This document shows positions 11,880-22,166 of a stretch of DNA of 64,000 nucleotides, piece by piece; position 1 is the stretch's first letter; every line of letters begins with the position of its first letter. Under the pieces are notes generated by a model. It was given only the letters and a program-made list of their open reading frames with translations. It was not told the DNA's origin and made no database searches. A program made the position numbers and the translations under genes. This DNA is from Vigna angularis (Eukaryota > Streptophyta > Magnoliopsida > Fabales > Fabaceae): contig NC_068971.1 of NCBI RefSeq assembly GCF_016808095.1, positions 25,874,131 through 25,938,130 of the forward strand, given 5' to 3'.

Positions 11880-12437
11880 ATGAGCGAGATGGAGATGGAT
11901 AGGTACACCAGTCAGCGGTGGAGACCTACTGACGATCAGGTCAAAATGATGACCCATATCTACAATTACGGGGTCACACATCCCAGCAGAGCCCAAGTCG
12001 TCGAGATTGCATCTCGACTAAGGGCTTTCGCAGATGCCACTGAATACAATGTGCACTGCTGGTTTAACAACCACGGCAATCGGGTCAGGCGCTGGCAAGC
12101 GGAGATAGACCCCACTGGCACTCAGTTTTCACAACTGCCGCTATACATGTATGGTAAGTACCCTGATCACCTCCATCTTTTTTTTTTTGAAAATTTTCTC
12201 CTCATCTTATTATTGACAAAAATTTTGTTTTACTCTTTTTTTTTTTGGAAAGAATACGACTGGGTGATCATGAGGGCGCCGAGGCTGCTGGACTTGTTCC
12301 CCGTTCCGATCATCATTGACGACGACAGGGACGGACGACAAATCCCTCCACCCATGCTTTTCACATTCCGGACCAGAGCTCCCTCGACAGAGCTCTCCCT
12401 TAGACCACCACAACCGGCTCGGGAATTTTTTCGCTGA
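11880..12437 (+). CDS. WUSCHEL-type (WOX) homeodomain protein carried by the retrotransposon
   Basis: Predicted DNA-binding transcription factor acting in the nucleus, encoded antisense to the host element in the place of pol. Two exons are likely: 11880-12153 and 12253-12437 (donor ATG/GTAAGT, acceptor GGAAAG after a T tract), giving 152 aa. The unspliced frame is also open (185 aa). Residues about 11-72 form a WOX homeodomain: RWRPT near the start, an HPS loop, and a recognition helix NVHCWFNNHGNRVRRW that keeps W, F, N and R at the canonical positions but differs from plant WUS (WFQNHKAR). Exon 2 encodes LLDLFPVP (about 103-110), one residue off the WUS-box consensus TLxLFP, and TELSL (about 137-141), like an EAR repression motif. 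The homeodomain is a confident call; WUS-clade membership and function are inference. The first ATG after the leader intron was chosen; two more in-frame Met codons follow within five residues. Confidence 0.8.
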   Translation: MSEMEMDRYTSQRWRPTDDQVKMMTHIYNYGVTHPSRAQVVEIASRLRAFADATEYNVHCWFNNHGNRVRRWQAEIDPTGTQFSQLPLYMYGKYPDHLHLFFFENFLLILLLTKILFYSFFFWKEYDWVIMRAPRLLDLFPVPIIIDDDRDGRQIPPPMLFTFRTRAPSTELSLRPPQPAREFFR

Positions 12438-12479
12438 ACTTCTTTTTATTTTTTTTTATTTTCATGGTCTGTAACTTAA

Positions 12480-12495
12480 CGATCACCCGTGATCG
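12480..12495. other. Short inverted repeat after the homeobox ORF
   Basis: CGATCAC-CC-GTGATCG, a perfect 7-bp inverted repeat with a 2-nt loop, lies 43 bp after the stop codon in a T-rich 3' region. It could be a 3'UTR hairpin or a palindromic binding site. No function is shown by the sequence. Confidence 0.4.
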
Positions 12496-12499
12496 AACC

Positions 12500-13413
12500 A
12501 CGAACATTGTTTATTCGCTTTTGTTATCTGCTTTATTTGCTTTTTTTTTTTATTGTTTTTATTTGAAATTGTGACTTTGCACCTTTTTTGTTATATCTGC
12601 TTTTTTTTTCTTTTTTATGCATTTTTATTTTATTTATCAAATGTTAAGATCGTATGAGTGTATTCAAAATGATGTCCTTGCTCAAAATCAACTCTCCGAC
12701 CTTACTGTAAATCTCTCTTGATGCTGAAATGAAATAGATTTTTTTTTATGGTTTTTTTTTTGGTCCAAAGAAAAATTCTAATCGAATAAACCTTTGAAAC
12801 AAAGAAGAAGAGGACCTAAAAAAAAATATTTACGATAAAGGAAGATAAGGAAAATTAACTTCGAAAAAAGAGAACGAGAATAAAACTCAAAATTATTTGC
12901 ATGAAACAACGAAGAAATGGGCTCAAGATAAGCCTTTGATGGAAAACATGATGAAATACACGCTGACACAACTGTAAAGATGGAAAACATGCCTCGCAAC
13001 AAAACAATTAAATTCGGGAAAAATCCGACACTGCAACATTGTTTTTGATTATCAGCTTTGCTATTTTCGAACAACAAGAGTTTGGCAATTTGCAATAAAG
13101 ACAAGCGACTCATGATTTTCATTTGTTTTTGTTTTTGTTTTTTTATTTTATTTTTTTCCACGACACCCTATTAGGACATGATTTCCAGTAAACCTTGGAG
13201 ATACCAAGTAATGAAAGTTTACATTAACAGTTCATGGATGAAATCGTGACATCAATGAGCATAAACCTCATAGGAAGACAAATTAAAGCTCGAGCAAAAC
13301 AACATCAGTTCCAACTTTTACAATAACTTATGCTTTCCTAAATAATCTGAGAGTCCTCTTCACTTGTCCATGGCATTTGTAGAGGTGAACTCACACCTTG
13401 CCACAGTGCTGGA
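12500..13413. other. Gag-distal stretch of the giant element with no pol
   Basis: Downstream of gag on the minus strand a protease-RT-RNaseH-integrase region should begin. The sequence has stops in every frame apart from a 127-codon minus ORF (12778-13161), a K-rich start followed by hydrophobic segments with no similarity I recognise. It contains none of the expected pol motifs, which supports deletion or replacement of pol. Confidence 0.7.
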
Positions 13414-14829
13414 TTAACTTTCTTCAAACTTTAAACATCCTGAATCAATCAAAGATTGCACTTTACGTTTTAGAGCCTTGCATGCCTCAGTTGAATGTCC
13501 ACACGCTCCTGCATGATAATCACACCTGGCATTTACGTCATAGTTCTTTGGGTACGGAGGTCGTATAGGCCTTGTTGGACAAATCTTCATGAGGTTTCTA
13601 CGGAGAAGATCTGGTAGTAGCTCTGTATAGGTCATGGGGATAGGAGTGAAGTTGGCGACCTTCTCATCGCGATTGTAATTTCTTCGTTCAGTGGCTCGAC
13701 TAGACCCATAGGAATGCGACATTTGAGGACAGGCAATAAAATGTGAATTAGCTCTTCGTTCTTTATCTTTCTCATGTCTAGGACCATACTCGTTTAAACT
13801 GGCTACTAGCTCTGGGCCTAGTGCAATTTTTCCATTTCTTATGCCACTCTCAACCCTCTCTCCAATTACTACTATGTCAGTAAAACTTGAGGAGACTGAG
13901 ATGCTTAACATGTGCTCATAAAATGGTGGTTGCAGAGTACTCAAAAACGTGGTAGTCATCTCCTTGTCGCTCAGACGCGGTTCTACTTGAGCAGCTATCT
14001 CTCTCCACCTTTGGGCATATTCTCTGAATGATTCAGATTCTTTCTTCACCATATTCTGCAATTGTGCTCTGTCAGGTGTCAAATCTTTATCATATCCATA
14101 CTGCCTTAGGAAGGTCTCAACCAGATGTTTCCATGAGTAGATGTGAGTAGTATCTAAGCGCATGTACCAAGTTAGAGTTTCGTCAATTAAACTTTCTTGG
14201 AAGAAGTGAATCAAAAGTTTTTCATCGTGGGCATAAGCTGCCATTTTCCTGCAGTACATGCTTATGTGGCCCCTCGGGCAAGTATTTCCCCGATATTTCT
14301 CAAACTCTGGCAACATGAACTTTGGAGGTATCACCACGTCAGGAACTAGACATAGTTTTTTAGCATCTCCAAATTCAAAACTTCCTTCACCCTCTATGGC
14401 TCTCAACCTCTTCTCAGGGACTTCTAATCTGCTCTTATCGTCCTTAAAATCTGCTGGTGTAATGACACAAGATGGAGACTTCGTCTCAGGTTGTTTTTTC
14501 ATTATCATGCTCTCAATACCTAGTTGGATCGTCTGCCTAGGAATTGTGAAAGTGGTTGCCCCAGGCTCGTCTTCTACTTCAGCTGCATTACCTTCGGCCT
14601 TTTGAGTGTCAAGATGTCTCGAGTCCACTCCTGAGGGTGGAGTATAATTCGGGGGAAGACCATAGGAAGGGAAAGTTTGTGCTTCTGGAACTCCTTGTTG
14701 TGATCGTTGTGTGCATAAACATCCAGGACTTTGTAAGGCATCCAGGGTCTTTAGGACCTGCCTCATTTGTTCCTTCAGCTGTCGGATATCGGCTTTCATT
14801 CCCTCTTGAACTTCTACTTGGTTCTCCAT
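13414..14829 (-). CDS. gag: Tat/Ogre-type Gag polyprotein
   Basis: Structural capsid protein that packages element RNA into cytoplasmic virus-like particles. The 471-aa frame is intact. Residues 1-35 are coiled-coil-like, and 36-140 are a Pro/Ser-rich linker. LPEFEKYRGNTCPRGH (about 173-188) and MYCRKMAAYA (about 191-200) open the region conserved in Tat Gags. The retrotrans_gag domain spans about 205-330, with LTWYMRL and SFREYAQRWREIAAQVEPRL. The C-terminus (436-471) has CDYHAGACGHSTEAC and then KRKVQSLIDSG, the usual end of Tat Gags before protease. The frame then stops instead of continuing into pol. That the frame is open while ORF1 is broken suggests recent selection on, or recent acquisition of, this copy. 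Confidence 0.92.
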   Translation of the reverse strand: MENQVEVQEGMKADIRQLKEQMRQVLKTLDALQSPGCLCTQRSQQGVPEAQTFPSYGLPPNYTPPSGVDSRHLDTQKAEGNAAEVEDEPGATTFTIPRQTIQLGIESMIMKKQPETKSPSCVITPADFKDDKSRLEVPEKRLRAIEGEGSFEFGDAKKLCLVPDVVIPPKFMLPEFEKYRGNTCPRGHISMYCRKMAAYAHDEKLLIHFFQESLIDETLTWYMRLDTTHIYSWKHLVETFLRQYGYDKDLTPDRAQLQNMVKKESESFREYAQRWREIAAQVEPRLSDKEMTTTFLSTLQPPFYEHMLSISVSSSFTDIVVIGERVESGIRNGKIALGPELVASLNEYGPRHEKDKERRANSHFIACPQMSHSYGSSRATERRNYNRDEKVANFTPIPMTYTELLPDLLRRNLMKICPTRPIRPPYPKNYDVNARCDYHAGACGHSTEACKALKRKVQSLIDSGCLKFEES

Positions 14830-15429
14830 GATTTTGCCACTGGTTCGTGTCCTTTAGGGTGTCTTAGATGTTTAACTTTTTTTTTTTTTTGAAACAAATT
14901 AAGAAAAAAGAAAAATAAAAATAAAAAAGAAAAGCAAAGAAAAGAAAACATAGTTCAAAACCTCTAGTCAGAAACTATAGAGCTGTGAAAATATTTGCCC
15001 CGGTATAATTTTGGAAATTAACACGAAACAGAGTCAATAAGGTGGTTCATCATTCAGAAATCCGCAAAATGCGAGACATAGGAATTCTTGGTCATCACAT
15101 TCTTCATTTGTCTGATCAGTTTCTCGCAGCAATTGAGGAATGTTTCAATCCCCTTAGGCGGGTTGATGATTGACATTACAGACCCAGCATCAGCTAATAG
15201 CTTAGGAACATTTTCAATGACTTCATTGATGAAGAAAGCTAATTGTGAGTGACTTGTCCTTCTTCAACGACATATTCCTTCATCTGACTCATCAATCTTT
15301 ATATCCCCTTTTAGCTGAATGGCAACATTCCTTCTAGTTTTGTCACTGCTGCTTCTATCCACTGCTCATTATTTTGAAATTTCTTTTTGCAATTTGGGTA
15401 AGGGAAATTAATTACAACTTGATTGTCTT

Positions 15430-16640
15430 AACCCTTTCTGTGATTCATTGGCTAAGGGAAACTTCCACTAACAGTCCATGATCTTGGACCTTTCTTTGAA
15501 ACGAACAACATTTCCCCGAGTGTCTTTAACTTGATGAAACATTTCAGCAAAAGATTCATGCCTCATATGATCTGCAATGTGGCGAGAGATGCAGGTGTTA
15601 GCGATCCTCTCAGGATACTCAAATTATATTTTTTTTTGCGCTAACATAGGATTGCAATTAATACACCACCTAATACCCATGAGGGGTACATTAGGATACC
15701 TCCTGCAATGATATGTAATCTGATCTATGCTGCCAAGGGACACACCATTTATCTTGTTCTTCGTTTAAACTTGCACAAAGTTGTGCCCATTCATTTGCTC
15801 TTTTCACATGTGGTTCACAAGGAACAGCCTAATACAAGTGCAAAAGTTCCTAAAAATCACTTCTTTTTCCAATGGTGACCCCTGTTCACCTGACTGAGTA
15901 CTTGTGATGGACTTTCTGTACAAAATCCAACTTTCTCTCGGGTAATCGTTTACAGTGTCCTTGCAATCGATCATATACTGCAATAACTCGTCCATGGGGT
16001 ATAGGGAATTTTAGGCGTCTCCAGTCTCACGGGAAATGAACCACAAATAAAACACTGGTAGACAACATAACATCTTTCCCCCCTTAAGTTCGTAACAACG
16101 ATTAAGGGTCCCATAAACTTCAGCCAGGATGGCACTGACTAGATTCTCACAGCGCTCTTTGTCTCCCACAAATGCATTCATAGCGGCATAATCGATGAGG
16201 TTCTTAACATTTTAGGAGAAAGCATGACACCATAGAGGAGAAGGGCTAATACATCTGTAAACATTTCCCAATTTTCCTCTTAAGCCAAACGATGTAGGTA
16301 TTCCTATAAGTATCTTTGAGGAAGGCCCCTCACTTTGCCCTTGATTGTGAACTCGCTTTCCAACTTCATTGGGTGTACTTTCCTGATCCTCGCTAACTGC
16401 AAGACAAGGATATACTGCTCAAGGTAGTTGTATGGAGTCTTTTCCATATTTAAGACTTGCTCGAATTCTTCCACTGGTGGTACTAGTTGGAAATCTTGGA
16501 AAGTGAAGCACTTTAGTGGTGGATCATAGTACTGGACTAAAGTAGTAATTGCTGATGTTTGGACCTCCGCCTCTAACAGACTCAACAAATTCTTATACCC
16601 CACCAATATTATCCTCCTTTACTCGACGTGCATCTTTTCG
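15430..16640 (-). pseudogene. Decayed ORF1 (DUF7745-like) between 5' LTR and gag
   Basis: Tat/Ogre elements carry an extra ORF of unknown role before gag. Here pieces of it read on the minus strand. About 16304-16606 encodes NLLSLLEAEV, YYDPPLKCFTFQDFQLVPPVEEF and a basic end. About 15804-15995 encodes MDELLQYMIDCKDTV and RESW. About 15640-15700 encodes YPNVPLMGIRWCINCNP. The YDP..CFTF.DFQL.P and VPLMG..GCINYNP signatures are those of the plant DUF7745 family as I remember them. Stops and frame changes between the pieces show that it is not translatable as one protein. Confidence 0.75.
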
Positions 16641-17426
16641 TCAAAATGTATGAACTCGAATACCTCTTGACTCAAAATTCCATGTTAATTCCCCTTTTTT
16701 AGCTTAAGGCCTTAATCACAACTTTATAATTTTTGACTAGAATCCACAAAACGTGACAAGACTATAAAAAAAAAACATGAGCTAAGAAAGAAGGAAAAAG
16801 TAAAAAGAAAAAAAACGGATAAAGAGGTATGTACAAGGTGCGTGATTTTTATTAAGCGAACATGAGGGTTATAAGAATACACATTTCTCCCTTTTGTGCC
16901 TTATCAAAGGTTGGATGACTGAAGTTCTAAGGCCAAATATATGCACTCACAAGGATAGCTTCCTAATGCTTAAATCAGGCCACCAGAGCTATGGCTCTTT
17001 TCACTGTTTCTCCACAACAGTCAGAGTAATCAACTAGATGTGGAGACACAAATGAAGAGAACAGACTCTGGCTGGGGTTCTCACGATAGCCAAACAGGAA
17101 GTATGTCCCAAATCACACCGCTACACAACCCCTCTATTTCTAAGTTGCGCTCAGACCCGGGTATAGGGCCCCACTCATGATATGCATAATGTGTGTGTGT
17201 GAAGGGAGAATGCAATCGTACACCCCAAACCCTCACCTGCAAAACAACCAGAAAAATCCCAGGCAGATATAACATGTTTTCTACCCTAGGGTTCAATATA
17301 ATCAAAACAAACACACATACAATTATGACAAATATCAAATAAGGATAAAGAAAAAAGGGAAGAAGAACACAAAGAAAAACCACATTGAATTCGCACATCT
17401 AATTAAATGGCCTGACTCTCTGGTGC
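16641..17426 (-). other. Untranslated leader between PBS and ORF1 of the giant element
   Basis: About 780 bp with no credible coding frame. A weak minus ORF (17081-17398) is hydrophobic and low in complexity. In element orientation this is the RNA leader after the PBS, where the packaging and dimerisation signals of LTR retrotransposons usually lie. None can be pinpointed by eye. Confidence 0.5.
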
Positions 17427-17444
17427 TCCCCAGCGGAGTCGCCA
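17427..17444 (-). promoter_or_regulatory. Primer-binding site (Tat/Ogre type, tRNA-Arg-like)
   Basis: On the minus strand TGGCGACTCCGCTGGGGA starts 2 nt inside the right LTR. This is the sequence I know from Ogre/Tat elements, where it is described as complementary to the 3' end of a tRNA-Arg. It fixes the orientation of the element as minus. Confidence 0.85.
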
Positions 17445-18067
17445 TCTGTCGCAACCGGAATCGCGACGGGACGACGATCCAATAAAAAAAAGATTATAAA
17501 TATTGAAAAGAGATTTTGGAGTCGCCACCATAGTTTATTCTGGAAAACTACGGAAAAACCATAAAATGATAAGGCATAGTCAAATTGAACCAGATTCTTG
17601 GTTCGGGAGTCGGTTACGTGTAGGGAAGGTATTAGCACCCTACAACGCCTGCCATAAGGCAGTACCTTTAACTAAATGTGCGAATGTGGATGTGATTTCA
17701 AAGTGTTTAACTTCTCCTTAAAATAAAATGCTAAAGAAAACAAACAATATTTTTTAGCTTTTTGGGCCCGACAAGGATTGACCTTGCTCCTACGTATTCT
17801 CATGCAGGATGAGAAATCAGGGTTACGTAGTTCTTTTAGAAACTATTTGAGAAACTTGTTTGAAAATTTGTTTGAGAATTTGTTATGGATAAATTTGGAT
17901 TTTTGGGAAAATGAGCCTGACAAGGACTGGCCTTGCTCCTACGTATCTCCACTTTTGATGGAGAATCAAGGATCACGTAGTTCTGCAAGGCGATATTATT
18001 CGTTGTTTGAAAATGTTGATGTTTTTTTAGTTTTTGGTGATTTTACATTTTTGTTATTTTTATTTAG

Positions 18068-18406
18068 GAAAGAGAAAAGGTTTTTGGCACAAGGACGATG
18101 CGTGCGATCACACATGTGCCTAAACCTTTGAAACGTATTTTTTGGTATTTTTGAAGAAAGAGAAAAGGTTTTTGGCACAAGGACGATGCGTGCGATCACA
18201 CATGTGCCTAAACCTTTAAAACATATTTTTTTGGTATTTTGAAGAAAGAGAAAAGGTTTTTGGCACAAGGACGATGCGTGCGATCACACATGTGCCTAAA
18301 CCTTTGAAACATATTTTTTGTAATTTTATTTAAAAGAGAGAAAAGGTTTTTAGCACAAGGACGATGCGTGCGATCACACATGTGCCTAAACCTTTAAAAC
18401 ATATTT
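18068..18406. repeat. ~88-bp tandem repeat, four copies, in right LTR
   Basis: Same unit as at 734-1427 but only four copies (near 18073, 18160, 18248 and 18340). The last copy again carries the TTTTTAGCACA variant, so the change is loss or gain of internal units. Four units account for the ~353-bp length difference between the LTRs. Confidence 0.93.
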
Positions 18407-20999
18407 TTTTGTAATTTTGTCAAATTCATTATTGTTATTATTTTATTTACTTATTTTTTGTGATTTTTGTTTATTATAAAAAAGTGAGTGTGTGTAGTGT
18501 TTGACAAATAAATAATACAAATACAGTACAAAAGGGATGGGAGTTATCTTACAAGGGGATTACACAATAAAAAATAATGACCAGACAAAATAATAAAATT
18601 AAGAAACTAAAGCGTAAAAAAAAATAAAACAAGAGAAAAGCTCAATTAAATTAGGGGTACAGATATAAAAACCAAGGGTGCCAAGTGAAATTGAAGCTCC
18701 TTTGTTTGGGTCAATGTTCCTTTTTCTCCAACTTTGGATCCGCTAGGGGTGTAAACATTAAAAAAGGGGGGTGCCACTGGGTATTAGCTGCTCAGGCCCG
18801 AGGGCCCCAAAACTTCTTCCCAGCAGCAGAATTAGGGGTCCGCTCACATCTTCCTCATTCTTTCTTGTCTCTCTCTCATACCGGCCACCCAGGGAGGGGT
18901 CCGTATCCGTCAAGATACCAGGGCGCCTCCTTTGTATAGTGCCTTCCGCCTCTTCACAGATATACTTGGGTTCCCTTTTTGGTGATTCGTATCTGTTTTG
19001 GCGTTCCTTATTGCTAGAGCAATGAATGGGTGTCGATGAGTCTGATGTTCATGGGGTCAGGGGTATTCTATCGTGTTTGGGTTGTTGGGAAAGGGTGTAG
19101 CCGTGGGTGAAAAAAGAAAAAGTGATAGAGGTGGTTACGGGTTTTGGGGCTGAGGAATTTCCAGTGAATAGGTGAATAGTACGAAGTGTATGATAGGTGA
19201 TGGGTGTTTGGTGATGGAAATGAAGAAGAAATGGTGTTGGCCGTGAGGTGAAGATGATGATGTTGGAAATAGTATATGGATGAAGATGAGGTGCTGGTTC
19301 AGTGTTGGAACAGTGTGGGAGATGAAAGTGATGCTATTGGTCGAATGGTAAGGATGAAGTTGGTGGGTTTGGAGTGGACGAGTATGGGTGTTTGACCGTG
19401 GGTGTTAGCAGTGGCCGTGGGTGTCAAGATGGTTGGATGTGACGATTGTTCGGTAATAACAGACATATACAAATATTCACAACACATCTATTTAACAACA
19501 ATACATGCAAACTCAACCCATGCAAACTTAGCAACAACATGACAGAGAGACAACGTTCAAAGGCAACGTAACCAACATATTCAAAGACAAGTAACCAAAC
19601 TCAGTAGAACAAGGAGTGGGAAGCATTACTAACCTCTTGAAGCTTGGTTCACTCTTTGCTAATCCCGTGCGTCCGATGTCTTCTCCTTCCTCATGGCTAG
19701 CTTGCCTTTTTCGATAAGGTGCTCCACCCTCTGAATGTGGAGTGTTGTAGCGTGAGGGAGTATTGACTGAAGATCGATGTTGGCCGTGAGGTATAAGGAT
19801 GCAGGTTGGAGAAATGGCGAGTTCTTCTGTTGTACGTGATGGAGGGTGGCTGCTGGATTCTCACGCTTCTACTTGTTGTTGGTGGCTGGACCGTGTTTCC
19901 TTTCCAAGCTGCTGTCCGTATCATCCTTCCAAGTGAAAGCTCCTTTCCCCATAACCAACTGGACGGTGTTTCTGGAAGTTGCAAGGGTGGTGAGTTTCTT
20001 CCAGGTCGTGAGTATTCTTTCAAGCTTGGATGGGAGCTACTTGCTGGGACTCTTTCTCGGTGGTTGATGGATTGTGGTTGAAGCTGGAGCTTGAGTCTGG
20101 TTTGGTGAGTATGATAAGTGTTGAGAGGGAAGAGGATGGGTGATGGAGAATGGAGATATGAGGCAGGCAGTGATAGGGAGTTTCACGGTGGTAACAGGGT
20201 TGAGAAGGTGATGGCATGCGGTGACTGCCACTGTAGTGTTGGGTTAGATGGGGAATGTGATGAAGATGGGGTGCGGTTTAAGAGGAGGAGAAGTTTGGCT
20301 GGGAGTAGTGAGGCAAGGTGATAGTGTGGCGGTGACTAGGATGACAGCGGCGGTTGAAGCATGGAGGCAGCAACTTGGCGGTTTGGGTGGAAGGTTTCCG
20401 AGGAAGATGATGACGGTGTTGGACCGGTCACGGTGGTGAGTTACAATGGTGCAATGTTCATTAGAGTGCAAAAACGAATTGGTTCAACCCATGACTGTTG
20501 GTTCAATATTTCAGGTTCTCAAAATCTGTCTTGTCTCTGGCCGAGTGGTTATTGATGGTTCCGGGTCAATCAGGTGAGTAGTGTGAGGGGAGGAGATGAA
20601 GGTCCGTGGTGTTTGGTCCCGTGAGTTGGTAATGAATGAAGAAACCAAGGACCGAAGATCGTGGGTTCACGTGACCTCTCCCCTTGCTTATCAGAAAACC
20701 CCAATACAATAATGGTGCAAAAGGTAACTTTACAGAGTAGCAGAGATGGGCAGCCGCTCCAGATGGATGCTCGTGGGAGACAGACTCAGGTGGGAGTCTG
20801 TTGATCATCCACTAATAAACCTGTCCACCATAGCAGACCTCCACTACCTTGTCCACTGATTCATAAAAATATATCTTCTGGTGGCTTCGTTGGCGATGAG
20901 TGGAGCACTCATTGAAGTGGATGGTGGAATCTGTTACGGTGGGGAATAGTGGGAATCATCGGTGGCAAGTTCAGACCATTATTTTTAAGTGCAGCCACC

Positions 21000-22036
21000 A
21001 CTATTCGGACGCTCGGTCAAACAGAAAACGAACGACCATTCATATTACATGAACGAACGCTCAGACCGAGCGCTCACGAGGTGAAACATGGCCGAACGCA
21101 AACAGTAGCCAAAAACGAACGTTCACAAGGTCAACCAAAGAATACCGAACGCTCACAATCTGAATTATACCGAACGCTCACAATCAATAATACAGAACCA
21201 AGAGCGAACGTTTAGAACTCACCTTCTGAGAATAAAAATTTATGGACGAACGCCCAAGATCACTAAACCACAACGAACGAACGCTCGAAATTGTCTATGC
21301 TTTTGACGAGCGCCTTAACACGCAAATTGCCGAACGCTATACAGGTCCTGGCATGAAAACGAATGCTGGGCTGAGAAATGACGAACGCTGAGGGCTCACG
21401 ATTTAGGACGAACGGTCACAGCATCAGTGGGAAGAACCGAACGCGCTCAATGGAGGACGAACGATCGCGCCATGTAGAGGACGAACGATCCTCGAGAACG
21501 ATCAATAACGCTCGTCCTAAAACTAAGGCGAAGATGAACGAACGGTATGGGACGAACGTTCAACAATTGGAGCGCTAGATGTCGCTTGGGACGGACGGTT
21601 GCACAGTTGAAGAAACCGAACGGTCAGTCAGGGAAGAGGACGAACGGCTTATGCGAAAGAGGACGAACGGTTCGAAACAGAGGACGAACGTCCTAAATTA
21701 ACACATGGCCGAACGGCCGAATAGTGAACGCTTGAGGATGACCGAACGGTTGAACATGAGAATTGCCGAACGTCCTAAAAGTGTGAAAGGCCGAACGCTC
21801 AAGCGGTCGCTACTGGGCGAACGGTCGCATAAGGCGAGGACGAACGGTCCGAAAGGCTGAGGACGAACGGTCGCGCCATGTAGAGGACGAACGTTTGAAA
21901 GTTGGAACGATCAGGACGAGCGCCTGGGGCTGAGAAATGCCGAACGTCCTAAAGACTCACGTTTGAGGACGAACGTCCTATCGTCATGTTCGAAAGCTGA
22001 TCATGAAGGACGAACGGTCCGCGAAAACGTTCGGTC
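21000..22036. repeat. GACGAACG/CCGAACG short-motif array in right LTR
   Basis: The right-LTR copy of the array at 4020-5055, nearly identical base for base. In element orientation it sits about 125 bp from the outer (5') end of the LTR, inside the U3 part, where enhancer or promoter elements would be expected. Confidence 0.88.
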
Positions 22037-22161
22037 CAACTACAGTTTTATTTTTGTTATTATATACTTTCATTTGTATTTATTTATTTATTTATTTTTT
22101 TTTTTGATATTTTTGAAAATAAATTTTTTTTAATCAACCCGGACGAAATTGAGTGTTGACA

Positions 22162-22166
22162 CCCTC
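22162..22166. repeat. Target-site duplication of the 22-kb element (right copy)
   Basis: CCCTC follows the right LTR and matches 108-112 exactly. This shows that the two LTRs belong to one insertion that has not recombined with another copy. Confidence 0.93.

Larger units (their letters stand above)
113..22161 (-). mobile_element. Giant non-autonomous Tat/Ogre-type Ty3/gypsy LTR retrotransposon
   Basis: Two near-identical direct repeats (113-5180 and 17447-22161) begin TG, end CA and are flanked by the same 5 bp, CCCTC. The polarity is minus: a primer-binding site lies beside the right LTR and a polypurine tract beside the left LTR, both reading on the minus strand. In element order the interior holds PBS, a decayed ORF1 (DUF7745-like), an intact gag, then an antisense WUSCHEL-type homeobox unit, long tandem arrays and the PPT. 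I find no DTG protease, YxDD reverse transcriptase, RNase H or integrase between gag and the PPT, so the element should need pol in trans. The size (about 22 kb), 5-kb LTRs, the extra ORF1 before gag and the PBS sequence all fit the Tat/Ogre lineage. The LTRs differ mainly by repeat copy number plus scattered single-base changes, so the insertion is young. Confidence 0.95.
17447..22161 (-). repeat. 5' LTR of the giant element (right copy, 4715 bp)
   Basis: Same sequence as 113-5180 with four copies of the ~88-bp repeat (18068-18406). In element orientation it begins TGTCAACACTC and ends GGTTGCGACA, followed after 2 nt by the primer-binding site. Transcription of the element should start inside it and run leftward. 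I could not assign a TATA box for that promoter with confidence. Confidence 0.94.

Noticed and set aside
12778..13161. 127-codon minus frame after gag, considered as a pol or envelope-like remnant
   Set aside because: No protease, RT, integrase or other motif. The hydrophobic stretches come from A/T-rich sequence.
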